The notes: generated by a model from the letters alone, not told the origin. Positions 19,507 to 29,765 are shown, numbered from the stretch's first letter. The stretch: 64,000 nucleotides of DNA from Ichthyosporea sp. XGB-2017a (GCA_002811675.1 PDIM01010373.1:13546-77545), one strand, 5' to 3'. Translations and numbers: made by a program.

Positions 19507-21770
19507 TCATCTTCGGCTAGTACTGTATCTCCCACCACCACTGCTCCCTCCCGAAGTTCTTACATGCTCAAAGTCACAAACAGGTTTATGGCACCCATTC
19601 TCAGTGTTATAGTATTTACAAACACCCCAGCATTTCTTTGCACCGGCCCTCTCCCCACCACCGTTTGAGTGCGTACTTCTTTCACCAGCGCCCCTTCCAC
19701 TGTATGTACTATTGCCATAGGACACGGAGCTGGATGTTGAAGGACTATAGTAGCTACTTCTGTTGTACGAAGCCCCACCTGAAGGTGTCACTCCTTGATA
19801 TGAGGGGCCATAACCATCATACGAATTCCCACTGTTTCGATAGCTAACGCCATGAGTGTCCAAGTAAGAAGCGGCAGAATATCTGTGACCTTGAGCAGAA
19901 GTTTCTTCTGGATACAAATTGTAATTATGCGTTGTAAAATATCTCTGCTCACGACTATCCCGGTGGATATCCTCATCCCGCAGTTCATTAGCACCATTAT
20001 CATCATCTGCTGCCGGCACAAGCGGGATGTTTATGGTAGGAATATAGTCATCTTCTCCGCTTAAGCAGCTGGTGTCTTCCTTTGCACTCATCTATGAATA
20101 GGTAGCAAAAGCAAAGAACATCAGTAAATGGAATTAACAAAATATACAAAAGCCCAAATCACTAAGTACTTACCTGATTCTTTCCAAAAGGAAACTTGGT
20201 TGTGCGCTTTTGGATTTCCAAGTGCCTTTTGGCTTCTGGTGTGGTATTAAACTGTACAAAGTTCATCCAGTCTTCCTGGTCATCCCCAGGGAGAAACCGA
20301 CTAATTCTCGGGGGCGTCGACCATGCATATGCAACATGGAGATGGGCCAACGGCATTTCCCCTCCCAGTCGCATGTCTCTCTTTGATTTATCCGTAAGCT
20401 TTAATGCTGAATAATCATGCTCTACTTCTCTATCTAACAAAGAGCCTGCCGTAACATCTTGGCAATCATACATTCTTACTTCATTTTTATCCTTAAATCT
20501 TATTTTCGTGACCTTTTTACGTAAGGGCTCTTCCGTTGATTCAGGGTTTACGTTGCTGATAATTTCGTCCATAAGAGACTGCTTAGGCACGCTAACAGAT
20601 TTTGTTTCAGGAACTTCGTCTATCAAAATGGCAGCTTTCTTTTTTTTATCCAGCTGATAGTCCGGTTTAAGGCCTTTTCGCTTTACCGTCTCAACTTTTG
20701 GCTTTGTTCTCACAGGTTTGCTATTAATTAAACTCGCTAAATTAGGCGCGGATGAAGATCCCATAACTTTCTTTGCCTCTACTGGCTCCTTTTCACTCAA
20801 CACCTTTAAAGGTTTCTTGGCTTCTACTGGCTCCTTTTCACTCAGCGCTTTTAAAGGTTTCTTTAGCCTACTATCAGTTTGTAAAGATTTAGTTGCATGA
20901 GACCCACTCTTTGTTTTTATCTTTCCAATTGAATACTTTGTAGGCCCTTTAGTTGACGAGCTACCCACATCCCTGGTGCTCATTTCATTTTTTCCTGTTT
21001 TCTTTGGCACTTTGGCTGAAGAGGGAGCAGCAACCCCATTATTTTCCTCACTTGATTTTCTTTTCCTAGAGGCTACGTTTTTCGCCTCATTTTCAGCGAA
21101 AGTTTGATTCCCCATATTTACCTCTTGCCGCCATGCCTCCATCACCTCACGAGCGAGATCTTTCAAATCTTTATCAAAAGCTTCACTTTTCCATATTTTT
21201 TTAATTAAAAAGGTAATGTGACTCTTCTTATTTTCTTCACTATGGCCGCTCTTTTGAATAGCTTCGGTGTACACAGGCAAAGATTTCATAGTGCTCAGCA
21301 AATGTTTCAGAAAATCTTGCCGCTTATTTACTAATCCCCAATATCCCCATAGATTCAATATAGCCAATCCTTGTAGGTAAATAAACACTGCAAGATTATC
21401 TCTCCTTGTGTTCTGAAGGGCATTCAAAAATACACAACGGTTAACCATATGTTCTTCACCCTTTATGTGATTCAAAAGCGTGACCATATTTTCTTTTACA
21501 ATTCCCCCAACCTCATCCAAGTGATTCCGCACTTCAGTAAGAATGCCAAGAGGATCTCCATCTCCTTCTTCAGCAGCTATCGGTTGCACCGCCTGGACAA
21601 GGACACAAACAAAAGAAAGAAGAAAAAAGAAAAAAGAACATAAACACAATAAAGAAACTAGTTAATACGAATGCTTCCCAATCTCCCTGCCATTACATTA
21701 CCTTCCTCTTCCCCCCAAACCTTTTATCTGATTCCCATTCAAAACTTACCTCGCCACCAAAGTTACTCAT
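19507..21770 (-). CDS. PPP1R10: PNUTS-like protein phosphatase 1 nuclear targeting subunit
   Basis: PNUTS anchors PP1 in the nucleus, within the PTW/PP1 complex, and helps dephosphorylate Pol II and SPT5 at transcription ends. Three exons are needed: 21770-21750 (seven codons), intron 21749-21593, exon 21592-20174, intron 20173-20092, exon 20091-19507, all phase 0, total 674 aa. Residues about 25-140 form a TFIIS N-terminal domain; MVNRCVFLNALQNTR is close to the animal PNUTS segment MVSRCTYLNILLQTR. A lysine-rich disordered middle follows, with two near-identical copies of a 14-residue LKxLSEKEPVEAKK unit, then KIRF at about 368, a candidate RVxF PP1-docking motif. The tail is Tyr/Ser/Gly-rich, with a C-x8-C-x4-C-x3-H zinc finger at about 638-658 as in animal PNUTS. 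Without splicing it looks like two unrelated proteins. Confidence 0.8.
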
Positions 21771-22379
21771 CTTCTCCCCCTCTTTGATAGAACGGCCTCG
21801 CTAATAAACAATCCTCAACGCGTGAGTATTATACCAACCCCGCCCCCTCAACTACAACAATGCACAACTAACACACTCTCCCGGCTCCCTCCCTCAGTCT
21901 ATTGATCCCCCCCTCCCCTGTCCTTTCCTCTCTACATCCAATAGCACACACACAAAGAGAAAGAGGACACACAGAGAGAAAAAACAGATCCCATCTAGTG
22001 CTTATTAATAAGATTTATATAAATATATAAAACAATTTCAAAAAAACAAAAACAAAAAACCAAAAAAAATAGAAAATACAAACTGACACCGCCGGTTGAT
22101 CAGGCCGGCAGCTTTTTTTCGCGGCTCCCTGCTTTTTTTCTTTTTTCCTTTTTTCCTTTCTTTTTTTTTTAATTTTTTTTTTCATTCATGTGTTGTGTTT
22201 GTAATTTCGTTTTTTGTAAAAAAAAAACAAAAAACAAAAAAAAACCGCAAAAAGGCAAAACGTATTGGAAAGGAAGAAGGCAGAAAAGTGAGATTAGTGA
22301 TTAGTTGGAGACTAGAGTTGACTAAGGAAAAGAAAGAAGAAAACAGAAAAGGAAAAAGGGAGAGTTTCAGGGAAGCGTC
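21771..22379. promoter_or_regulatory. Divergent intergenic region between PNUTS and MCEE
   Basis: About 610 bp separate the two starts. The middle has C-rich blocks (21895-21930) and long T then A homopolymer blocks (22135-22245), typical of poly(dA:dT) nucleosome-depleted promoters. No specific factor site was assigned. Confidence 0.45.
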
Positions 22380-23055
22380 ATGTTTGCTAATACAGTGCGT
22401 ACTTTAAATCAGACTCTATCTCGTTCATTGCGTCAATCATCGCTTTCTTTATCAAAGGGAAGTTTGATTCAGAAGAGAACTATTTCAATGTCCTCGGCTC
22501 TTTCATTCGCGCCGACTTCCCCCTCGTCTGGGGACGGCTCATCAGGTATTCCTTGGAAACTGGGAAGGCTAAATCACGTGGCGATAGCAGTCCCTGATCT
22601 GGAAAAGGCCACTGCGTTTTACAAAAATGTCCTGGGAGGTAAAACATCGGACGCAGTTGTAAGTATTTTGATTGGATTCCGAGTTAGTCGATTCTGTTTG
22701 ATATCCAAAATCTAACTCTGTAGCTTTTAATCTGTGAAACAAAAAGGCACAAGAAGAACATGGGGTGACAACAGTGTTTGTCGAACTTGGTAATACAAAA
22801 CTGGAGCTTCTGCATCCTTTGGGAGATAAATCCCCCATTGCCGGATTTCTGGAAAAGAACAAGAGTGGAGGGATGCATCACATCTGCTTAGAGGTGGACG
22901 ATATTCACGCTGCGATGGATCATGTGCGGGCGCAAGGAGTGAGGACTTTAGGAGACAAGCCAAAGATTGGCGCCCATGGGTTGCCTGTGATATTTCTCCA
23001 CCCAAAGGACTGTGGGGGTGTTCTTACCGAATTGGAGGAGGTTGGGAAAAAGTAA
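22380..23055 (+). CDS. MCEE: Methylmalonyl-CoA epimerase, mitochondrial
   Basis: The enzyme interconverts (S)- and (R)-methylmalonyl-CoA between propionyl-CoA carboxylase and the B12-dependent mutase. Exon 1 is 22380-22658, intron 22659-22746 (88 nt, GTAAGT...AAAAAG), exon 2 22747-23055, giving 195 aa. The first 45 residues are Ser/Arg/Leu-rich with almost no acids, a good mitochondrial presequence. The vicinal-oxygen-chelate fold follows: LNHVAIAVPDLEKA holds the first metal-binding histidine, LGNTKLELLHPLGDKSPIAGFL and GGMHHICLEV the central blocks, and FLHPKDCGGVLTELEE the final metal-binding glutamate. Its presence suggests an organism that uses propionate, B12 or odd-chain fatty acids; many fungi lack it. 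Confidence 0.93.
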
Positions 23056-23232
23056 AGCCCATCAAGCCCCCCCTTCTATCCGGATGCTTTTATCCGCACT
23101 GAATATACCTCCGAGATTATCTAGAAATTGTGGAGAAAAGGGAAATATAGTACATAATAAATCAAGATAGTTACATATAAAAAAAAAAGGGGGAGGGAAG
23201 GGGGGGGGTTGATTCAGGCGTTAAGATCCCCT

Positions 23233-23733
23233 TTATTTGTCATATCGTTGATACATGAAGCATTTATCATCATGGATGTAACCGCACTTCTGATAGAAAG
23301 GCACATTCTTTGAATCACAATCAAGACTAATCTTATAGCAGCCACACTTCTTACCCACATGCGTCAATACTTCGATAATCAACTTTCCCAGTTTCATTCC
23401 GCGGTAGTTTTCGTCCACCACAATGTCCTCGATATGCCCTCGAGCCGCCATTCGATGAATGTACTTCTTTTCAATGAAGATTGTCCCACAACACACAAGC
23501 TTCTTTGTATTCAGATCTTCCACTACAGTGATCCGATAAGTATTCTCACACGAGACCATTTCATCAAATCTCTTTTCGAACTCTCCCTTTGTTATGTCGC
23601 CGACCGTAGTTAGTTGAGTGAGCATATCTAAATACCCCTTCTCGTAGTCCTCCTTTGCCAAAGGTCGAATGAGAAGATTGGTAGGCACGTCGATATCTGT
23701 GCAAAAGCCAGCTAAAATACTTGGGTCATACAT
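23233..23733 (-). CDS. GNA1: Glucosamine-6-phosphate N-acetyltransferase
   Basis: GNA1 (GNPNAT1) transfers acetyl from acetyl-CoA to glucosamine-6-phosphate on the route to UDP-GlcNAc for chitin, N-glycans and GPI anchors. The intronless 166-aa frame covers the whole small GNAT enzyme (yeast Gna1 159 aa). LIRPLAKEDYEKGYLDML LQLT-type opening is followed by IEDIVVDENYRGMKLGKLII, the acetyl-CoA pyrophosphate loop (R-G-x-x-x-G-K), and YKISLDCDSKNVPFYQKCGY, the canonical C-terminal GNAT block. The stop codon is embedded in AATAAA (minus strand, 23237-23232). Its promoter faces HIS5 across a poly(A)-rich region. Confidence 0.95.
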   Translation of the reverse strand: MYDPSILAGFCTDIDVPTNLLIRPLAKEDYEKGYLDMLTQLTTVGDITKGEFEKRFDEMVSCENTYRITVVEDLNTKKLVCCGTIFIEKKYIHRMAARGHIEDIVVDENYRGMKLGKLIIEVLTHVGKKCGCYKISLDCDSKNVPFYQKCGYIHDDKCFMYQRYDK

Positions 23734-23918
23734 GATTTGATTCCCGTTCTCTCTCTCCTCTGCCTTTCTTTTGTGTGTGTGTTTGTGTGTGTGTTTTGCT
23801 CCTTTTGTTCCCTTCTTCGTTTATGAAAAACTGAAAATACAGATTTCGAAAATCAAAAGAAAAATAAAAAATAAAAATACAAAAGAAAATTCATTCAAAA
23901 TTCAAAAAAAAAAAAAAA

Positions 23919-23961
<43 letters not shown>

Positions 23962-24282
23962 AAAATTAAAAAAAAAAAAAAAACCAAAAAAAGAAAAAAA
24001 AAAATCCCTTGAAAAAAATTCAAATCGGTGGGCGGTGGGGCCTCCGCGAAAATAAAAGTCAAAAAAAAATCAACAAAAGTTCAAAAATATCAAAAAAAAA
24101 ATTATGTCATAAATTTTCATTGTTTTATTTCTTTTCTTTTTTTTTGTTTCTCTATTTTGCTCAAATCTTTTCGTTTGTTTTGTTTCATCGTTCAAATATT
24201 ACCAAACTGTTTTAAAGCATAGTAGTAATAACAACAACAGTAAAAAACTTGAATAGATTTTGGGGGAAAAAAGAAATTAAAA
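23734..24282. promoter_or_regulatory. Divergent intergenic region between GNA1 and HIS5
   Basis: About 550 bp separate the two starts. A GT-rich block (23771-23805) and a long A-rich stretch are the main features. No specific binding site was assigned. Confidence 0.4.
23903..24004 (+). repeat. Long poly(A) tract
   Basis: About 100 bp are nearly pure A with a few T, C and G interruptions; the longest uninterrupted run is 23920-23959, 40 A. It lies in the divergent GNA1-HIS5 promoter region. Such runs are prone to assembly length errors. Confidence 0.9.
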
Positions 24283-25585
24283 ATGACTGTGAATCCGGAA
24301 GACCTAGTACGAGAGAATATCAAATCCCTGTTACCGTACAGATGCGCAAGGGATGATTACAGTGAAGGAATTCTCTTAGACGCCAACGAGAATGACTATG
24401 GTCCTTGCTTAGGAAGTGAAAGCAATAATAGCAGTACTAATAGCGGACCAGATGGCCCTTCTGTATATGTAGATGAGCTTAATCGCTATCCTGATCCGTA
24501 CCAGAAGAATCTCAAAGATTTGATCTGTAACTACCGAAAGAACCAGATGGAATCAGAAAACATATTTCTAGGGGTGGGTAGTGACGAGGCTATTGATTTG
24601 ATTATGCGCATATTTTGTGTCCCAGGAAAAGACGCAATTGTGATTAGTACCCCAACGTATGGAATGTATAAAGTAAGTGCCGCTATTAATGATATCAAAG
24701 TGGTTGATACCCCTTTGAATGTGGATTTTCAACTATGCCCAAAGGACATTGTCAACGCTGCCACCAATTTCAACAGTAACAGTGACTGTGGAGGACAGGC
24801 AAAGCTGCTCTTCATATGTTCACCGAACAATCCAACAGGGAATTGTCTTCGCCGCGAAGATATTGTCTACCTGATTGAGCACTTTCCTGGCATCGTGATC
24901 GTGGATGAAGCATATGTTGATTTTGCCACCGAAAGTAAAGATGGTGGCTCTTTTTGTGGAATGGTGAGGAATTATCGCAATCTTATGGTTCTCCAGACAT
25001 TCTCAAAGTCTTTTGGTCTGGCTGGGTTGAGGTAAGGAACTTTTTGTGTGACTTTGTTAGATTTTTGCGTTTTGACTTTCTTACCCATTCTGTTATATTT
25101 TTTATACCCTGACTTTGAAACTTGCATTGTGCTCTTTCTCTTTTTTGTGTAGGCTTGGGGTAGCCTTTGGATACAGCTACGTAATAGATATGCTCAATCG
25201 TGCCAAAGCCCCATACAATATTAGCGACATCACAAGCCAAATCGGAGTTAAAGCAATGAAAAACGTTCACATTATGGAAGAGCGTGTTACTCAAACGAAG
25301 CGAGAGCTAGCCCGTGTCTCTAAGATCCTCGCTGAGTCTCCGCACGTCGAGCGAGTCTACCCATCCCACTCCAACTTCCTCTTAGTCAAGATAAAAAGTC
25401 CAAGCGGCTCTGTGGCCGAGAAAATCTACCGCACTATGGCAAACGAGGGTGTGGTGATTCGATTCCGCGGTAACGAACGCCATTGCAAGGAGTGTCTTCG
25501 CATCACAGTAGGGACTCCCGAACACAATGACCAGATGGTCTCCTTACTAAACTCTACGGCATTCATGCTTATATGTGATCAATAA
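24283..25585 (+). CDS. HIS5: Histidinol-phosphate aminotransferase
   Basis: This PLP enzyme of histidine biosynthesis converts imidazole-acetol phosphate and glutamate to histidinol phosphate. Exon 1 24283-25031, intron 25032-25152 (121 nt, GTAAGG...TTGTGTAG), exon 2 25153-25585; the arginine codon of GLAGLR is split, giving 393 aa (yeast His5 385). Class I/II aminotransferase marks are LLDANENDYGP near the start, SPNNPTGN, VDEAYVDFA (PLP-ring aspartate and tyrosine) and TFSKSFGLAGLRLG with the PLP lysine, then VVIRFRGNERHCKECLRITVGTPEHN at the end. The stop codon overlaps AATAAA at 25581-25586, with another at 25594-25599. Animals lack this pathway, so the gene argues for fungal-like or free-living protist metabolism. 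Confidence 0.95.
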
Positions 25586-25603
25586 AAGGGGCAAATAAAG
25601 TAG

Positions 25604-25855
25604 CAAGTAGACCAAATCAATGACCGGGCAGTTATGGTCAGCCAGTTGTTACCAGCGCAAGTGCAGGCGGATGTGCAGGCGCAGATGCAGAAAGGGATGG
25701 TGATGAAGGACCCTGTGCACAACTATGATGTAAGCCCGACTGTTGGGGAGTGGCTGGGTCTCATGAAGAAAGAGAAAGGAAAAGGAGACGGCCCAGAGTG
25801 TAAACGAGACGGGATCGTGCAAGGCATCTCTTATTCTTTCCGTCTCGGAAAATAA
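25604..25855 (+). pseudogene. C-terminal relic of a duplicated alkaline-phosphatase-like gene
   Basis: Starting just after TAG at 25601, the frame reads INDRAVMVSQLLP, then HNYDVSPTVGEWLG and DGIVQGISYSFR. These line up with INDRAVPFTVAQILP, YHFDVHPTVMAWLG and DGKVQGISSRFR in the last 80 residues of the intact phosphatase gene 0.5 kb downstream. Everything upstream of this tail, including the nucleophile and metal sites, is absent; HIS5 ends 18 bp earlier. It is therefore the stump of a tandem copy whose front was lost. Its own frame is still open to a stop at 25853-25855, which suggests a fairly recent loss or weak constraint. An open frame starting at ATG 25634 could be translated but would have no catalytic part. 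Confidence 0.8.
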
Positions 25856-26263
25856 TATTCTTGAGCCATGCAAACAATAAAACCCAATTTCAACACGTAG
25901 TTTGTGAAGCAAAAGCGAGCAGTAACCATGTGTGTCAATTAATGCACCAAAGAACACTAAGTCCCTTGATAATAACAATGCACGAGTAAAATTAGCTTTG
26001 CTTCACTAAAAGCACCGTCTTCCTCTCAAGCATTATTGCATTCCAAAGAAGTGTGCCTATTATTATTTTCTTGTTGCTGTGCACTGGCTGGCCCAGCTGT
26101 GCATGTGTTGCTGCTGCGAGGAGAAAAGAATTTATTTTTGTTTTTGTTTTGTTTTTTTTTGTTTTGTGGTTGGGTTTTCGTTTTTTTGATTTTTGATTTT
26201 GCTTTGTTTTGGAAAATCTCGTTAATTGCAAAGTCGAAACTGGAAATTGAAAAGAGAACACAC
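25856..26263. other. Intergenic region upstream of the phosphatase gene
   Basis: About 400 bp. A T-rich block at 26130-26215 precedes the poly(A) tract. Tail sequence of the duplicated copy may extend here but I could not align it. Confidence 0.4.
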
Positions 26264-26286
26264 AAAAAAAAAAAAAAAAAAAAAAA

Positions 26287-26325
<39 letters not shown>
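26264..26325 (+). repeat. Poly(A) tract immediately before a start codon
   Basis: There are 61 A residues in 62 bp (one T at 26288), ending 8 bp before the start codon of the phosphatase gene. It reads as poly-lysine if the frame is extended upstream, which is why the downstream ATG was chosen. Confidence 0.95.
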
Positions 26326-26329
<4 letters not shown>

Positions 26330-26333
26330 GAAA

Positions 26334-27587
26334 ATGGCTCTGGTATTGAGTGGGTGGAGTAGTCCTACGATGTTTTCCCTTTTACTGGTGAGTCTGCTTG
26401 TTATTACTGTGACTGCCCGCGGCACTAATTCAGATCGGCTCGAAATGGCACAGGTAGGGACAGGTGCATTCACAGATGCAGAACTGAAGCCCAAGGTGTT
26501 GATCATAGGCATAGACGGATGTCGGGCTGACGTATTTGATAAGTATCGCCAGTCCTCAGATTCGCTGGGTCTGTTCAATACCCTCATGGGAGAAAAAGAA
26601 ACCGTCAGTAAGGATGAGGAGCAAGATGACCAGGAAGAAGATGGAATTTCCATCGAAGGAAGAGGCACAGTTTGTGTTCAAAACAAGGATGCCTCATGCG
26701 CCCACGCTCAAGACGGCCCCACTAGTCACACGTACGCGAGTCATTGGTGTACGGCCATTGGATGGGGATCCGTCGTTACTGGCTTGCAGAACTACCACCA
26801 CCACGTCATGGGGAATGAAGACGTGCAGCAATTTCCATTTGTTGAAACAACAAAGAAATTTCCTTCCATGTTTGTTCTTGCTAAAAGGCATAGTTTCACC
26901 ACGGGTGCATGTGGCGCGTGTAATTTCCTTTCTTATAAGGAGAGTGGGGATATGGGTGTGGTGGATTACGAGTGTGGAGCTGATCCAAAGACATTTTTGC
27001 CGTACACGCGATACAAGGACGCCTCCTCGTGTAATCTGGACCGGCGACAGGCGCAGGATGGCCACGATGAAGAAAGGGACAACAAATCTACGGAGTTTAC
27101 ACTGAAAAACATCAGAGACGGAATCGATGTTAATTTCGAGCATTTTGATTTGGTTGATCATAATGGGCACAGACACGGCTTCAGCTATAATGAACATTAT
27201 GTGGGGCAACTCAAAAAAACAGAGGAAAATGTCCAGCGACTAATCCAGGGCGTTCGAGACAGCATCAAGGCGAGCGGAGGAACTGAGCGATGGCTGGTAA
27301 TGGTCACTAGTGATCATGGGGGTCACCAGTTCTCCCATGATAAGGATGTCATTAATGACCGAGCTGTACCTTTCACTGTTGCTCAAATTCTGCCCAAAAA
27401 AGTGGCCAGGGAAGTTATGGCGATGAACAAGATGATGGATGGGAATGCAATGGAAGAGTTAAGCTACCCAGTATATCATTTTGATGTCCACCCAACCGTG
27501 ATGGCCTGGCTGGGAATTGAAGATCCCGCCAAAAGGGATGGTAAGGTCCAAGGCATCTCCTCACGTTTCAGAAACACCCGCTCTTAA
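26334..27587 (+). CDS. Secreted alkaline-phosphatase-superfamily hydrolase
   Basis: The 417-aa protein begins with a signal peptide (FSLLLVSLLVITVTARG). It has the metal-binding skeleton of type I phosphodiesterase/nucleotide pyrophosphatases and related enzymes: VLIIGIDGCRADVF (first metal aspartate), DLVDHNGHRHGFS (Asp/His pair), and VTSDHGGHQFSH (Asp-His-x-x-His). The nucleophile should be a Thr/Ser in the segment around THTYASHWCTAIGWGSVV, but I could not fix which residue. An acidic loop (KDEEQDDQEEDG) and a cysteine-rich patch (CGACNF) are lineage-specific. The substrate is unknown: nucleotide, phospholipid head group or phosphonate are all possible. The ATG at 26334 is preferred over upstream poly-lysine extensions. 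A truncated duplicate of its last 80 residues sits upstream. Confidence 0.8.
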   Translation: MALVLSGWSSPTMFSLLLVSLLVITVTARGTNSDRLEMAQVGTGAFTDAELKPKVLIIGIDGCRADVFDKYRQSSDSLGLFNTLMGEKETVSKDEEQDDQEEDGISIEGRGTVCVQNKDASCAHAQDGPTSHTYASHWCTAIGWGSVVTGLQNYHHHVMGNEDVQQFPFVETTKKFPSMFVLAKRHSFTTGACGACNFLSYKESGDMGVVDYECGADPKTFLPYTRYKDASSCNLDRRQAQDGHDEERDNKSTEFTLKNIRDGIDVNFEHFDLVDHNGHRHGFSYNEHYVGQLKKTEENVQRLIQGVRDSIKASGGTERWLVMVTSDHGGHQFSHDKDVINDRAVPFTVAQILPKKVAREVMAMNKMMDGNAMEELSYPVYHFDVHPTVMAWLGIEDPAKRDGKVQGISSRFRNTRS

Positions 27588-28115
27588 TTGGAATGCCCCC
27601 AGTACTGTATCACATAATTGCTGACGAAATTGGACAGGCTAGCAACTTGCAACTGCCAAATAGCCCCCAGGCCAAGCCCAGGCCCGCTTTTCCTTTCCGT
27701 TTATGTTTTTCTACCTGAACCAATGTTTATGTATTATATATATTCCCCATCGTTTCCAACTCATCCTTTCCTTGTACTTAGTTGCTTACCTCCTTTGTTG
27801 TTAAAAACTGTTCAACTAATTGACAAAAGAAGGCAGGGATGTTTGAATTTAAAAGGTGGGGACCGAGGGAAATAATAAACTAAAAACTCCTCGAAAAACT
27901 CTTCACAAGTACGGGGGATCATCGGAGAATTAAGGGGTTTTACCGGTTTATAAGTTGTAACGGGGTGTTTCTTTTTCATTTGTTTGTGATTTTGTTTACA
28001 TTTCCTCGGTTTACCTTGGGTTGATTTATTTATTATACTGGACCCCTTGTTATTTTTATTTTTTGTTTGTTTGTGCATGTGTTGTAGATCTTTTTCACAT
28101 CAAGAGAGTGGGGAT
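27588..28115. other. Intergenic region between phosphatase and SIL1 genes
   Basis: About 530 bp with a T-rich 3' part. It should hold the phosphatase 3' end and the SIL1 promoter. No gene was recognised. Confidence 0.45.
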
Positions 28116-29765
28116 ATGTCTTCGTTTGGGAGATTTCTTAATTCCATTGGTGGGGGTGGGGGCCCTGCAAGTACATTGGTACGACGTGTGGCGAGACTTG
28201 CCATCCTTTGTGTGGTTTGTTTTGTTCTTCTTGCCTTTCTGCGGGCCCGATTTGTCCCCACGACGGAAAGGGGGGATGAGCAGAGATCTTATGTACTCAA
28301 GCCTGAGGAAAATATTCAGACCAAGCCAAAAGTGACCAAACAGGGGAAGGAGACTTTACAGGGCTTTAAGGACAGATCTTTGGGTGAGAGTATCGTTGTG
28401 ACGGATTCAAATATGATTCATATGGAGGCTGATGAAAGCGTGAAAGAGATGCGAGTTTTTAAACCTACGAAAGAGTGGGCCGTTATCCCCGATGGTTATG
28501 CTATTCCAAAAGGGATCCATGTGAAGATGAATTTAGAGACCGGGATGAAAGAGGGAAAGCTTTTGGATGATGAAACTGAAAAGGGGGAACAGTCGCTGCA
28601 GGCAGTACCCGTGAAAAAAACTGGAACAGTTGGGGAAACAGGTTCTGAAGAAGTGGTAGAAATGAGCGAGGAAAAGAAAAAACGACTTGAGGACATTAAA
28701 AAGAGATTTGAGCAATATAAATCTGAAAGGGTAACGATTACGGATGTGGAAAGTATGAGCACTATAATCAAAGAGCTTATATTGCTTCATGAAAAGGAGG
28801 GTGATCAGGAAAAGCGAAAACAGTCGCTTCTAAAAATTTTTACAATTCTGGAGGAGTTGATTCATCAGTCTGATAATGCTGTAGATTTTACGAAAATGGG
28901 TGGGTTGCAAATTCTATCTGAAAGTCTCTTAGATCCTGATGATGTAATTAGTGCCCATGCGGCATTGGTAGTAGGATCTGCTATTCAGAGCAATTTACCT
29001 GTAAAGAAGGCATTCATGCAACTTGATGGTCTTACTGTCCTTTTGTCAGAACTTGCGAAAGGCAACAACAGTCAGAAAAAAACCAAAATGTTTTTGTTTG
29101 CTGTATCCTGTCTCATCCGTAATGTCCCTGAATTTCAAGAGCAGTTTATTGTAAAGGGGGGGTTGGATATACTGAGAAGGATGGTGACCTCGACCGTTAG
29201 AGAAAGTGGCGTGACGATTAATCGAGCTAAGCTTGCGGCGAAAGCCTTAACCTTGATATCGGACATGCTAGAGGAGCAGATTGGCGAGGCTTCGTATGTG
29301 CTTTTAGAAAATACGTCTTACGGCTGCCCTTCGGATTTTCCTGATTGTAATCAAGTTACAGGCTCTGCTAAATTGTCCAAATTTGCGGGAAATATTGTTT
29401 TGAGTAATATGGTTCTGGAAGGGTGGTGCGATGTGATTGACTGGGGAAGAGATTTGTCTACCATCAAAAATGATAGATTTCCTATTCTTGGGTTTGCTGA
29501 CCACCACTTTGGGATAATGGAGACTATGATAGAGTTTATTGAATTAACCACGACTGGTTGTGGAAAGTACTACAATGAGAATGGAATAATGGACGGTCTC
29601 AAGCGTTTGGAAGAGTTTCTAGATAAAGAATTCAAAAACCCGTCCTCAGAATTAGATAGTGAGTTAGTGGGTGGCTTAATAGGGAAGGTCAAAAGCATTA
29701 CTGCAGCCTTGACTAAGTGTGGAACGGGGATGGATTGCGTTCTTCCTGTGCCCATTCAAACGTGA
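28116..29765 (+). CDS. SIL1: SIL1-like nucleotide exchange factor for ER Hsp70 (BiP)
   Basis: SIL1 releases ADP from BiP in the ER lumen through an armadillo-repeat clamp. The 550-aa protein has an N-terminal signal anchor (ARLAILCVVCFVLLAFL, about 25-43). The family hallmark follows at about 114, VFKPTKEWAVIPDGYAIPKGIHVKMNLETG, near-identical in layout to animal SIL1 (FKPTKEWQ..P...VPAGLHVRLNLQTG). An acidic/coiled linker leads to helical repeats from about 210 (LLKIFTILEELIHQSDNAVDF, ALVVGSAIQSNLPVKKAFM) through about 420. The C-terminal 120 residues (several cysteines, GCPSDFPDC) are helical and less conserved. ATG 28116 is used; upstream in-frame codons lack an ATG and read as T-rich leader. 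It converges on the TmcB-like gene, 73 bp between stops. Confidence 0.9.
   Translation: MSSFGRFLNSIGGGGGPASTLVRRVARLAILCVVCFVLLAFLRARFVPTTERGDEQRSYVLKPEENIQTKPKVTKQGKETLQGFKDRSLGESIVVTDSNMIHMEADESVKEMRVFKPTKEWAVIPDGYAIPKGIHVKMNLETGMKEGKLLDDETEKGEQSLQAVPVKKTGTVGETGSEEVVEMSEEKKKRLEDIKKRFEQYKSERVTITDVESMSTIIKELILLHEKEGDQEKRKQSLLKIFTILEELIHQSDNAVDFTKMGGLQILSESLLDPDDVISAHAALVVGSAIQSNLPVKKAFMQLDGLTVLLSELAKGNNSQKKTKMFLFAVSCLIRNVPEFQEQFIVKGGLDILRRMVTSTVRESGVTINRAKLAAKALTLISDMLEEQIGEASYVLLENTSYGCPSDFPDCNQVTGSAKLSKFAGNIVLSNMVLEGWCDVIDWGRDLSTIKNDRFPILGFADHHFGIMETMIEFIELTTTGCGKYYNENGIMDGLKRLEEFLDKEFKNPSSELDSELVGGLIGKVKSITAALTKCGTGMDCVLPVPIQT

Noticed and set aside
26226-26333. N-terminal poly-lysine extension of the phosphatase
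   Set aside because: It is translation of the poly(A) tract; the ATG at 26334 is followed by a proper signal peptide.
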